Assembly: GCA_963970005.1 (NCBI GenBank)
Contig: CAXAMN010026694.1
Span: 1,207,083-1,271,082 of the forward strand
DNA from: Durusdinium trenchii
Taxonomy: Eukaryota; Sar; Dinophyceae; Suessiales; Symbiodiniaceae
Length of the DNA stretch: 64,000 nt
Direction of reading: 5' to 3'
The notes under the pieces were generated by a model. That model saw only the letters and a program-made list of their open reading frames with translations. It made no database searches and had not been told where the DNA came from. The position numbers and the translations under genes are program-made. Every line of letters begins with the position of its first letter. Within the stretch, counting starts at the first letter, position 1. Positions 12,050 through 21,441 of the stretch are shown here, piece by piece.

Positions 12050-12438
12050 TTGTCCCTTTTGTCCGTTTGGGGGTCATTGGGACGTCGAGGTTAATGAGTC
12101 GTCTTCTGCATATAGCTACAAGGAGGAGGATAAGTGCTTTACAAGCTGCAAGAAAGTTCAACCGTTTCAGCAAAGTGAGCAATGTCATTTCATCTCCAAT
12201 TTTGTTCAAGATCTGGTGAGACAAATATGTGATGAGATTTAGCAAAGGCTAAACGACAACTGTCAACCGAAAGCTCCTCCTGGTCCATTTTGGACCTTGC
12301 AAAGGGCTGTTTGTTTTGAAATTGCCATTCTGGAGCAGGGAACAGGACTCCAATTTGGCACAAGCTCCTGAAATCAAGGAGACCTATTCCTTGCAAATTG
12401 TGGAAGCTTCGCTTTCTTGGCCTCAGCTTGATTGACAA
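12050..12438 (-). CDS. Coding-like stretch, unknown
   Basis: Two overlapping minus frames look natural. One contains MDQEELSVDSCRLAFAKSHH and ends FVSPDLEQNWR* at 12190. The other, below it, contains LNKIGDEMTLLTLLKRLNFL and a CRRRLINLDVPM tail. A CTCACCAG acceptor-like site lies between them. No domain is recognised. Confidence 0.3.
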
Positions 12439-12530
12439 GAAGACTCTGGCTCTCCCTTTCCCAGAAGCTGAGCTTTGAGCTAATAAAGAATATCATCATA
12501 CTACTAAGAGCTAAATATATGTGTGCGTAC

Positions 12531-12600
12531 TGTATGTGTATATATATATATGTATATATAGTATGTAGATAATTGTAAATATATAGTAATATATACTAGG
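12531..12600. repeat. AT-rich microsatellite
   Basis: (TA)n/(TATG)n tract reading ATATATATATATGTATATATAG and degenerate continuations. Confidence 0.85.
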
Positions 12601-13165
12601 GTGAGATGACTTAGGCCAATTGGGTCGAAATGACATACAACTTTCCCAGGGCAAGTCCTAAGTCATGTACAAATGTTAAATTTGCAATTTCATTGGCACA
12701 CACTCATGACATAGGCCTTGTTGACCTGGTCCTGAGTTTTTTTTTTTTGGGGGGGGGGTTGGTGGGGGGCATGCTCCTGGAAGATTAGGGTGAGATGACT
12801 TAGGCCACTTGGGACTTAGGAATCCTGTCCTGTCTCATTAAGAACACATTACTATCTCATTTAAGTCTGCCTTTGTGCTTTTTTGCTCTCAAATTCCTAT
12901 CTCTCGATGGTTTATTCATTGTTTAGATACCAAAGTCGTATGTCATGATGCTTGTCAATATAAAATCAACTGTTTTTAGGATCTTTGGTGACAACCTCTG
13001 GCATCTCTGATTTTGAGGTTTTTCCAAGCTTTTGCTTCATGACATAAATACTTGTGGGGGGTAGGCTAAACCTTCATGACTTAGCCGCCGCAATTTGGAG
13101 GTAGTTTTCACAAGTCCTTTGTCATTTCAGCCTAGTATAGTCAGTCCAAATGCCACATACTTAGG
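12598..13165. repeat. Degenerate short-motif repeat field (TGACTTAGGCCA)
   Basis: The word GATGACTTAGGCCA occurs exactly at 12603 and 12792. Variants (CATGACATAGGCC, CATGACTTAGCC, ACTTAGGCCAAA) and inverted forms (TCCTAAGTCATG, TATGTCATGATG) are scattered over about 560 bp. A T11/G10 run lies at 12738-12760. No open frame is supported. Confidence 0.6.
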
Positions 13166-13639
13166 CCAAAAGCAATCCTGAGATCCGCACTTCGCACCAC
13201 TTGAGCCGGCTGCCCACTAACAGAACCAGAACGAGCTCGAGGTTTACTTTTGGCTGAAGCCTGACTTCAAAGTCTTGCCAATGAAGCCTGACTTAAGGAG
13301 TTCTTGCAGTCCAGGTGTGGTGCACACAGGTTGTTTGTAAAGATTGTGCGGCCACAACTGCCCTTCACTTCACTATTCTTTTTGTTTCTTCCTTCTTTGA
13401 GGAATTCCCAGTTATACATTGTACCGTTGGAACATGATCTGCGTTTGCAAATCCTCACCATCAAGACCTCCAAACGGAAGTCACTAGAAGTCCTTCTACT
13501 CTACTCTATCGTGCTGAGCTGTTCCCGCACGAGAACAACATGGCACGTGTGCAAAGCGATCAGCCACAAATGCTGAAGCTTGTGCACTGTCTGGTTTTGT
13601 AGTTCGGGTGGAGGCAAATGCAGCCGGGCTAGCAATCAT

Positions 13640-14112
13640 TTCATGGCTTTCATCGCCTTCATTGCTTTCATCGCCTTCATGGCTTTCATCGTAGTCCTCG
13701 TTGGCTTTTGCGTATAGAGTGCCTGTGTTGCATCATACAGCTCCTTTCCAACCTGCGGGATGTGGGGCTACAGTTCGAATTGGTTTTTGACCTACGCATT
13801 GGGAACTTCGCCAGAAGAAAAGCAACAAACGTGAACAAACCCATGCTTATCACTGTTGCAATCCCAAAGAAAATGCAAAGGCATTCAATGAAGAAATGGT
13901 CGTAGATGAGAAGCGTTCGGTGATTGGCAAGGAGTGGGCTTTCTAGCTTGTCACGTTCCTGTTGAGGCTCTCAAACATTGATCACAGCAGCTGAGAATCC
14001 CACCACGGAGAGCATGAACAGTGCAGGGTGAACTCGTGATTTCTTGTGAAGAAGTTTCTTCGCACTGGCCACTGCCGCTTTCCAAGGAGCAGACTCCTTC
14101 TTGGTAAACCTA
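13640..14112 (-). CDS. Small-protein unit B (APWKAA/HPALFML family), truncated start
   Basis: Exon near 14110-14012 follows a CTTAG acceptor plus G and reads KKESAPWKAAVASAKKLL, then HPALFMLSV. Splicing at a GT donor there and at CCCGCAG|G (13753) joins it to VGKELYDATQALYTQ and a tail of about six MKA triplets ending K*. The joined sequence aligns residue for residue with unit A (HPALFMLGATGKHLYEAVQ). No first exon with ATG was found, so it may be a truncated tandem copy, or later exons of the same transcript as unit A. Function is unknown. Confidence 0.5.
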
Positions 14113-14184
14113 AGCTCCGTGACCAAATGTGCAGAAGGTTATAAGGGAAGCCAACTTCAAGCGAAGACCGTGAATCATTGGACT

Positions 14185-14812
14185 AAGCCGAGGACTTCTT
14201 GAGTGTCCAGTTTTTCTTCCCTGCCTTTTTGTACTCCTCCTTGCAGCGCTGTTCAAAAAGAAAGCAAAGCAAACGTGTTGTTAAGCTTCGCCAAAAAGAT
14301 CTAGAAACCAAATGATTAGTGCGAGCGCTTCTTCAAGGAAGCTCCCCCCGCCTGAGTCCTGTGTCCAGTTGTACTAGCTTACCTCCTTACTTAATCAAGT
14401 AGGCGCCTACTTGATTAAGATACTTGATTAAGATTAAGTAAGGAGGCAGGGCCACTGGGCTTCAAAAAAGGGAAGTGTCTTTCCGAAACATTTCAATTTA
14501 ACTCATGCACTTCGCGCTCTCTGAGCCTGCACAGCTTCGTAAAGATGCTTTCCTGTTGCACCAAGCATGAAAAGAGCAGGATGCTCTCTCTTTCTGACCT
14601 TGAGCTCCTTTCGGACGCTTTGAACTGCCTTGGCTGTCGATTTCAACAAAACCGGACGAACCTGGTTAAAAGAAGAAGTATTTGGGAAGAGTGCTGGTCC
14701 CAAAAATGATGAATAAGACCAAAGCTGCAGCTTTCCAAGGAGCCTTTTCCTTGGCCGAGAACGGCTTTAGTGCCCAGGCTTTCATGGCTTTCATGGCTTT
14801 CGTCTTCGCCAT
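14185..14812 (-). CDS. Small-protein unit A (MKA-repeat start, APWKAA, HPALFML)
   Basis: Exon 1 starts at ATG 14812 and reads MAKTKAMKAMKAWALKPFSA, then KEKAPWKAA and a hydrophobic tail. Exon 2 follows TTTTAACCAG|G (about 14661) and carries STAKAVQSVRKELKVRKRE, then HPALFMLGATGKHLYEAVQ. A third exon (14249-14185), after TTTTTGAACAG, reads RCKEEYKKAGKKNWTLKKSS and ends in TAG. It can be joined through a GC donor at GTGCAG|GCTCAG. Without that join, exon 2 ends after ARSA. The product would be small, very basic, with one hydrophobic stretch. MKA runs are common in dinoflagellate predicted proteins. Function is unknown. Confidence 0.55.
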
Positions 14813-14829
14813 TGCTCGATCAAAGGCTC

Positions 14830-15580
14830 TTGGGGTCAAGCACGGCGATTTGAACAGCTGGGGAATTGTGGATTCATGTGAAACTCAGAAACTGATGAAT
14901 GTGCTAAGGCCACAGCAATAGAAGACAGCAAGAACCCAACCCATTACTTTGGAGCAATGTGCGTTTTACATCCAAAACATTCCTGCCTTGAAGCCCTTGC
15001 CAGGTGACTCAGGTGCTGATTGACCAGCTAGAGTGTGTGATTGAGCTGCACACGCTCCTGGAAGGGTCTTCAGGCACAGCAAGCATGGCTACACGTGGAA
15101 GCCTCCCCACCTGGTGAAGGGGCACATGTGGCCAGCCATGCGCTCAAAGGCCCTGCCAAGTGGCAGCTTCGCAGGCTACATCCTTGTGGGCGAAGGCCTG
15201 GGAGACGATCTGAGTGAAGTCCAAGACTTAAACCCTGACAAGGAAAGGAAGAAAAAACGACAAAAAAGTAATAGTTTACCAGCTACCTGTCTAAAGGCAA
15301 AAAAATTAAAGAAACACAAAAAGTAAATAAAAGAAACTGTCAAACGCTCCACCAACACACTAAATCATGTGCTACTAGAAAATGATACCTTTTCTAAGGG
15401 ACTTGGGTCCAACCATTTCCTAGGGGAAGTTCTAACTGTGATCTTGAAATGCATTCTGGTCTAATGAATTCCAAGACCAAAGACCAAAACCAAACAGTGT
15501 GGACCAGCATGGAACAGCATGGAGCATTCAATGCGGACATAAAGTGATGAATAAAAATAAACTGTTTTCTGCTTTTAATA
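14830..15580. other. Stretch without a supported gene
   Basis: A plus frame at 15114-15326 ends in a Lys-rich tail (KAKKLKKHKK) over A-rich DNA and is not convincing. Nothing else is seen before the retrotransposon. Confidence 0.45.
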
Positions 15581-15592
15581 GAATCCTTTCCA

Positions 15593-15696
15593 TGTGAGCT
15601 GAACTGCGCTCGTTTTTCTTGAGCCAAACGTGTGCAACATTGTTGTTGCATGGATGTCGTTTTCAAGCTAGGGAGATGCCCTTTTTTGGACTCACA
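15593..15696 (-). repeat. 3' LTR (104 bp)
   Basis: Begins TGTGAG and ends CTCACA on either strand, giving a 6-bp terminal inverted repeat with TG...CA ends. It matches 24086-24190 except for one T fewer in a T run. It is very short for a copia LTR. Confidence 0.9.
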
Positions 15697-15705
15697 CTCC
15701 CCCTT
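15697..15705 (-). other. Polypurine tract
   Basis: On the minus strand AAGGGGGAG lies directly 5' of the 3' LTR, the expected place for the plus-strand primer of reverse transcription. Confidence 0.8.
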
Positions 15706-15723
15706 GCGAAGGTCATCGCAACT

Positions 15724-16302
15724 TCAGGGCACGATCGCCACCTGGTCTTTGACCAGCAAAAAGCTGTAGCCGCACCACCGACCTTGGGTGTTCGGCAAAC
15801 CATCCTTCCTCCAGTCAGCATCCACGTAGATGAGCCGGTTGCCGAAGGTCATCGTCGACAGGTCCAAGATCCACGCCACCGTCACCCTGAGATACTCCAA
15901 CGATCTCAAGTTCTCGGGCGTCGATCGATGCTCTGGATGGAATCTTTGAACTCGAAGGCCGTGTCGACGGGTCAACCACGTGGCCGATGGAATGCGAAGG
16001 TAGTCCCAAGCGTCCGTACGAGGAATTGGTCGGAATTTCGTCGCCTCCTCGTCCACCAGCAGCTGCACCTTGTCGAACAAGAGCTGTGTCCACCACACCG
16101 ATGGCTGCAAGATCAGTCGATCATCTTCAGCTCCATATGGAGGGATCAACCGTGGAGTTTGGGGCCAACGCGGCCGCTCCCAAGGATTCTCATAGCCTCT
16201 GTGTGGATCTTCACCAGGTTCAACCGGTGGACGAGGCATCGCCATGTGCTTCGGTGCCTGAACCAGATGCCAAAGACCTTGGACACGATGAAGAACCCCC
16301 AT
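15724..16302 (-). pseudogene. Retrotransposon C-terminal module, unrecognised
   Basis: A 192-codon frame that continues the polyprotein after a frame change near 16240. It contains WWTQLLFDKVQLLVDEEATK, a His/Arg-rich stretch (TRRHGLRV, FHPEHRSTP) and RLIYVDADWRKDG, and stops at 15724, only 19 bp before the polypurine tract. It is not part of the standard copia set. It could be an envelope-like or host-derived domain. I do not recognise the fold. Confidence 0.6.
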
Positions 16303-17866
16303 AGCCCTTTGAAGCAGTCATACTTTTAGATGAAGTCCCCATTGCTGCGGCACCACGTGCAGCAGCCTTGCCTCCACTTTCTTCTGACAAGTAGGCGGGT
16401 GGCTTCTTCCAAGAAACATTTTCTCCCCCGGATCGGCAGTTGGCGTTGATGTCCGGGGCATGTTGCACATATTTTGGCAAAACCGGAGGAGGCTTTGCCA
16501 TCGGCGGCTGGCCGATGTGAACCTCCTTCGGAAGGATCGGTGGAGCCTTCACAGGTGGAGGTGGTTCAACCCCTCCATACTCTTCCCATGTTCTCGCCCC
16601 CGACGAAGACGATGCGACGTTGCTGCTCCCCTGGTTGCCGAAGAACCCGGTCTCGCCACCGCCCCCACTAAAGCGCAGCTGAATCTTGCCCCAAACGCCA
16701 TGGCGCACGCTCGACGTTTCCAGTTCTACAAAGGAAGCCTCTAGGCTGCTGTTAGGGTCAGTTGAACCCGCTAGTGGCACCTCTTCTGACCTTTGCGTGC
16801 GGCCCGACGCAACAGATTCTCTGGCCTCTTGTTCACTTTTGTTTTCTTGTTCTTTTCTTGATTCTTCTTTTGATGACCCTTGGTCTTTTGTTTCCCTTGC
16901 CGAGGTTCCACCTCGCAGGGCGCACAAGCGAGGTCGAACAGAACCCTTGGATTCTCCCCCATAGCTACAGCTAGTTGGCTGACCATGTGGTTTAGGAGGT
17001 GTCGAATCCCCCGGTCCTGAACCCCTCTTCCCTATCAGACGAGTGGCTTCAAAGGCCAAAGCTACTGCTAGTGATGCTACCACCGCGAGCTTGGTGACCG
17101 CATTGGGCCATTGCTGGCAAGCGGCACAGCTCGCCAGGCACAAGGCGACTTTTGCCAGCCTCACACCCCCATCGTGCTCGGTCGTCATTGAGTCGTCCTT
17201 CGCGGCCATGTCATTCTCCCCCAGGTCCACCATGTTGATGAATTGTCGGAACCTGTGCCAGGAACTTTTCACAGCTATCGCCTTGGTCAGGAAATCGGCA
17301 ATCAACTTCGAGCCTTCAAGGTGGTAGATCTGCCAAGTCCCCAAGCGAGCCCTTTCTCTCAAGGCATAGGATCTTAACCTCAGATGCCTTGTTCGCCACG
17401 GACCATCTGGTTGTTGGATGATGGCAATGGCGGCTTGACTGTCACCATACGTAACCACCGAAGGCAGCTCCCCCAGGCCCAATACTTCCCCAAGTAGAGC
17501 CTGCAAGCTGTCCCCCATCACCGAGGATTCGATGTAGGCCAGAAGCTCGGCTTCAGCAGTGGAAAGGGCCATACAGCTTTGTCTGGATGACTCCCATTGT
17601 ACCACTCCTCCTCCTACCATCCCCACAATGCCCTGGACACTTTTTTCTCCTTGAGGTGCATAGGAGACGTCACAGTAAATCTCGACCAGGTTCATACGGC
17701 GTTCACGAGCCAGAGCGTCATCAGGTCCGCGATCTTTATCTCTGCAGCGGCCATAGGACAGGAAACAATCGGCCGCGGCGTTCCAAATACTCCAGGATGT
17801 AGTGCCCTGTCTGTACAGCCCAGCGAGGATGTTTGGTGACCTCCCGACCCACTGCCCCCATTGCAT
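16220..17866 (-). pseudogene. RNase H and post-RNase H region of the retrotransposon
   Basis: A 548-codon frame. The copia-type RNase H starts after about residue 55, with the acidic residues D66 (IYCDVSY), E105 (STAEAEL) and D142 (YGDSQAAI), and the typical ending LIADFLTK near 188-195. After it come a hydrophobic segment at about 259-278 (KLAVVASLAVALAFEATRLI, membrane-like), a Glu/Ser/Lys-rich linker, and a proline-rich stretch (PPPPVKAPPILP, PPPVLPKY). The frame changes near 17800, where it leaves the RT frame, and near 16240. Copia elements normally end soon after RNase H, so the extra 350 residues are unusual. Confidence 0.85.
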
Positions 17867-18575
17867 CGGATAGATCAGGCCTGCTCCTCACTGACATCCA
17901 CAGGATCTCCCCGGCAATCGCTTGAGCCTGTCGCACGTCCTCAATCTTGATCTCTTCCTCAACCTCCATCGCAGCGAGATGCTCCTTGGGCAATGGTGTA
18001 GATCTTTTTGTAGTGACTCCCCTTCTTCGTAGAAGGTCCTGTAGATAGGACGGTTGTCCCACCAGGATGTTTTCTTCCTGGAACTTCATCTCGAAGCCAC
18101 TGAACCGGACCCAATCCTCCTTGTTCACTTTTTCCCGCTTGGACGTTTTCCATTCTTGTTGAACGCGGGAGACCAAACCATCATGAGCCTTCAAAGTGCC
18201 CATCACCAAAAGGTCGTCCACGTATACCAGCATCAGTCCCACTGGCATTTTGCCCCCTTCCTTCACAATGCGCCATAGGTTCCTTTCTTTTGTAGGCTGC
18301 AGCATGAACTTCTCCCCCTCACAACTCCATTCAAATGTAGAGAAGCGTTCATCCCGATGTAGAGCCCAATGGCTTGGAGATGTTTGGAACCCGTAGAGCG
18401 CCTTCTTGACCACCCATACTTCGTTGTCCGGGCAAATGCCAAGTTGAGACATCAAACGCGGCGGAACCACCGCAACTGGATTTGCTCCCGGAGCCACCGG
18501 CCTTGGGGCCTGTAAAAATGCACTTTTGACATCAAGCGCCGACAGCTGCCACCCTTCATGCGCGACGAACTGCAC
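17736..18575 (-). pseudogene. Retrotransposon reverse transcriptase (main part)
   Basis: A 279-codon frame with the RVT_2 (copia) landmarks: first catalytic Asp in LSALDVKSAFLQAP (D15), KKALYGFQTSPSHW, and the catalytic YVDD box at residues 118-121 (LMLVYVDDLLVMG), followed by EDWVRFSGFEMKF and the AGEILWMSVRSRPDL segment. The catalytic residues are intact. It begins at a frame change near 18565; the N-terminal fingers are in the 18556-18858 frame. Confidence 0.92.
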
Positions 18576-18858
18576 AACGGATCAAAGCGCCGTCAGCTCC
18601 GGAGGCATAGCTTCCAGCTGGTGCCCATGATGGGTCTGCCGTTGGAGAAGCCATATTTCCGCATATAACAGCACGGGCCCGATGTTGTCCAGATCCTCCC
18701 TTGCGCACGCATACCATTTTTCCAGGGATCAATTCTGTCCCTTCAGGAAGCTCTTCGCGGGCCATGGGATGGACAGCTTGGGTGTCATGCACAAGGACAT
18801 TGTATTCATATTGAAAGGCAGGAATCCAGTCTTGAGGATTGGCACGTACTTCATACAA
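18556..18858 (-). pseudogene. Retrotransposon RT, N-terminal piece
   Basis: A 100-codon frame with the start of RVT_2: ELPEGTELIPGKMVCVRKGG and then RARAVICGN, corresponding to the copia signature in which the KARLV-type segment follows the first strand pair. It is linked by a frame change near 18855 to the integrase C-terminus and by another near 18565 to the catalytic RT piece. Confidence 0.85.
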
Positions 18859-19783
18859 AGGTACCTATCCAGCCCACAAACCGTTCCACCTCCAATCCCG
18901 ACTGCGCTCCTTGTGTTGCATTTCTAGGCACCTCATCCACCAAGTTGGACAGCTGTTTTTGTAGCATCTTGTGTTGCCACTCCCAAGTGTCCTTCACCTT
19001 GTCCATGTCTAACCATCGCCCCTTGTCCACCATCTCCTGCTCCACGGTCCTTCCAGCGGGTTCCACTTTCATTGCACGAACTCCTGTTGCCGAGGCCGCT
19101 GTTGCAGATCTTGAAAACTTCTCCGGCGAATCCTTCCATAGTTCTGAAGTTGATGTACTCGGCCTCAAAATTGGCGACGATGAAGAATACTCCCCCCCCG
19201 CTGGCAAAGGAGCCGTGCCCGTGTTCGGTGCCCCCTTCAAGCATGGAGTATCTCCCAGAGGCTGTTTGCCTGTCATTCGTCGATGAGGTTGTCCAGGTCG
19301 GTCATCTTCTTCAAGTTGTAGTTGAACCACTTCACCATGCGGTCCTTGTTGAATTCGAAGCTGTTCCCCTTCCTGGTTCGTTTGCACAGCTTCGCGAACA
19401 TGTAGTACACGATCATCATTGAGCTGTACCACCCATCCACCATTCACCAAGTGGCTTGGACATAGGATCATCGCATCCGCGAACGGCGCCACCAATCCTC
19501 CACCTTTGTGCCATTTCTTCACCTTGACCAACACCCTTCCCCTGTAAGGTAGCATCGGAAGGCAAGGCACCCTTAAAGCCTCCAGCTGTTTACACCTTCG
19601 CTCCATGGCTGCATATCTGAAGGCGTCCGGCCATGATGTCACATCACATTCCTTCTCCGCCAGGTGCAATCGGACTTTCCTTTTGAGCTGATGCACCTCA
19701 GATTCTGCATGTCCATTGGAGGCTGGATCATCCCCCGCTGTAGTGGTAGGAACAATGCCATTTCGAGCACACCATGCCGTCAT
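18851..19783 (-). pseudogene. Retrotransposon integrase, C-terminal half
   Basis: A 310-codon frame holding the third catalytic residue, Glu27, in DDPASNGHAESEVHQLK. It is followed by a basic segment (KRKVRL) and a long linker with proline- and serine-rich parts. The first two catalytic Asp residues are in the 19728-20468 frame, so the core is split by a frame change near 19780 (KEF / MTAWCARNGI). Confidence 0.85.
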
Positions 19784-20468
19784 ATATGAACTCCTTAGCC
19801 CTGTCGGAGTGCAGCCTGTTGATGTAGATCCCCATCGCCTTGAAACCCGCTAAAGCCCTCTGTATGGCCGTCACCACTTCATCTTGGGCTCTTGAGGCGA
19901 TTGGCTCCACATGCACCACATGTCTCACTGGCACACTTTTGAGGCTTTCCTCCAACTCCTTGTGGAACTGTTCCTCCTCGGGCGTTTCCTCCTTTTCTAA
20001 ATCCACCTCCCCCGGTTCTTCATCTTCCCGTGGGTGTGGTCCTTCATCTGCCCCGCCCTCCTCGTGCTCCAGGGCCTCCTGATCTTCCATGGTCTCCTTC
20101 TTGTCCTTGCCAAAGTCTGGAACCAGCGCCACGGCCACCAGGGCATACTTCATGTAGTGACTTGTTGCCAGATCCTTTGCTCGGGGTAGAGGTCCCACGA
20201 TGTCCACCGACATAGACCATGCAGAGGTCATAGTTTGTCCCTCTTTCCTTCTCCTGTGCGGTCGCTGTGCCCCCATTTGTTCGATGCATAGACGACAATC
20301 ACGTCGGAAAGGTGTGTGTGTCCTTGTCGGAAGTGTTGGGCCCATAGCTCCTTCTCCCTCCCCGTGAGCGCCTTGGCAATCCGAGGAACTTGTTGCAACA
20401 ACTTGTCCATGTAGATCTTGAGCGATGCCCATACCGCCGCCCGAAAGCCCGGGGCCCATAGTGCCCAT
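19728..20468 (-). pseudogene. Retrotransposon integrase, zinc finger and first catalytic half
   Basis: Carries the Cys pair of the HHCC zinc finger (HTPFRRDCRLC, C58 and C61), the first catalytic Asp in MSVDIVGPLP (D89) and the second in NRLHSDRAKEF. The two His residues (WAQHFRQGH) lie in the preceding frame. The change of frame falls in a (CA)n run at about 20311-20320, consistent with slippage there. An insert of about 60 residues very rich in Glu and Asp lies between the two catalytic Asp residues. Confidence 0.85.
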
Positions 20469-20695
20469 GACCTTGACTGTTCAATCCTTTCGTTCAAGTT
20501 GTCGGCCAGGGGTTCATCTTGACCAGTAGGGCTTCTCAGCTCTTGTAACTCGAGCATGTTGGGCAAGTTTGTGATGATGCTTGTAGGCTTCTTTCGACAA
20601 TGTCCCATCGGACGTTGATCAAAGCTGATCACATTCATTCCTTCTTCCGATGCCAGATCCTGAAGTTCTTCCCAGCTCCAAAACGAAGGCATCAT
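20228..20695 (-). pseudogene. Methyltransferase-like C-terminal piece plus start of integrase
   Basis: A 155-codon frame. Residues 1-60 contain PSFWSWEELQDLA and FDQRPMGHCRKKPTSIITN (25-43). The latter resembles the motif VIII/target-side segment of C5-cytosine methyltransferases. The second half contains the two zinc-finger His residues of the integrase (LWAQHFRQGH). The frame follows the 20692-21441 frame after a shift at GAAGCATGATG. Confidence 0.6.
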
Positions 20696-21441
20696 GCTTC
20701 TCCCAGTTTGTTCTTTCCCGGGTCCTCAGGGCTTTCCAACAGGAACCCCGTCGGTTCTTCTCCCAAGCCATGACGTAGTCGAGCTTCCTCCGCCATGCAG
20801 AAGATCCCCAGTTGTTTTAAGACCAGGGCAGTGTCATGATCCGCCAGCCGCTGTTCTCCTGCGCTGAGATGAGGTAGTCCAAAACGTCCTTCTCCACGAT
20901 CACGTAGTGGCCTCGGTCCCGGTCTCTTGAACCTCATGCGAGAAACAGTGCGACAGGGCGGTCCTCCCACCACACATTTGATGGCCCCTTTTCTAGACAA
21001 CTCCGTCAAGAAGCCCCATAGCTTTGGTCCATGTACATCTTGGTCTTTTCCCTTAGTGATGTCCAAGGTGATCACGCCCCAACCATGAGCTTCCATCTCC
21101 TTCCATTCCTCCGCCTTCTCCCCCGCATAGAGGTGAAGCAGGATTTTCTTCGACTGTTGCAGTCGTCTTCGAACACTTCTATTCCACGGCAATGGACTTG
21201 ATTCGTTGTCTGGAGTTTCCGACATGTAACGAAACACTCGGGTAGGGACTTGAGGGAAGCGCTTCTGCCACCACTTCATAATGTCCCCATCCAGATTCTC
21301 TTCCTGGTTCAAGTCCTCCACTTTCTTTCGCTCGGCCGTCTCAATGTCCGCAATGAGGGCCAGGGCATCCTCCTCCGCCACCACGGGACAACCATCACGT
21401 AACGCTTGGGACGCACCACCACACAGCCATTGCGGCTCCAT
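20692..21441 (-). pseudogene. C5-cytosine DNA methyltransferase-like region inside the retrotransposon
   Basis: A 249-codon frame between protease and integrase. In order it shows a motif I-like segment (ILLHLYAGEKAEEW, 100-113), an acidic residue after the next strand (WGVITLDI, D127), a motif IV-like Pro-Cys with the putative nucleophile (VVGGPPCRTVS, PPC at 161-163) and a motif VI-like FLLESPEDP (233-241). The next frame supplies a motif VIII-like QRPMGHCRKKPT. The order and spacing fit DNMT catalytic domains, but motif I lacks the second Gly of GxG and motif VI reads ESP rather than ENV. Activity cannot be judged. Retrotransposon-borne DNMTs have been reported from Symbiodinium; whether this is the same lineage is not known from sequence alone. 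Confidence 0.6.

Noticed and set aside
13795..13880. Hydrophobic minus frame CIFFGIATVISMGLFTFVAF as a membrane exon
   Set aside because: The alignment of units A and B places it inside an intron with good GT and AG borders.
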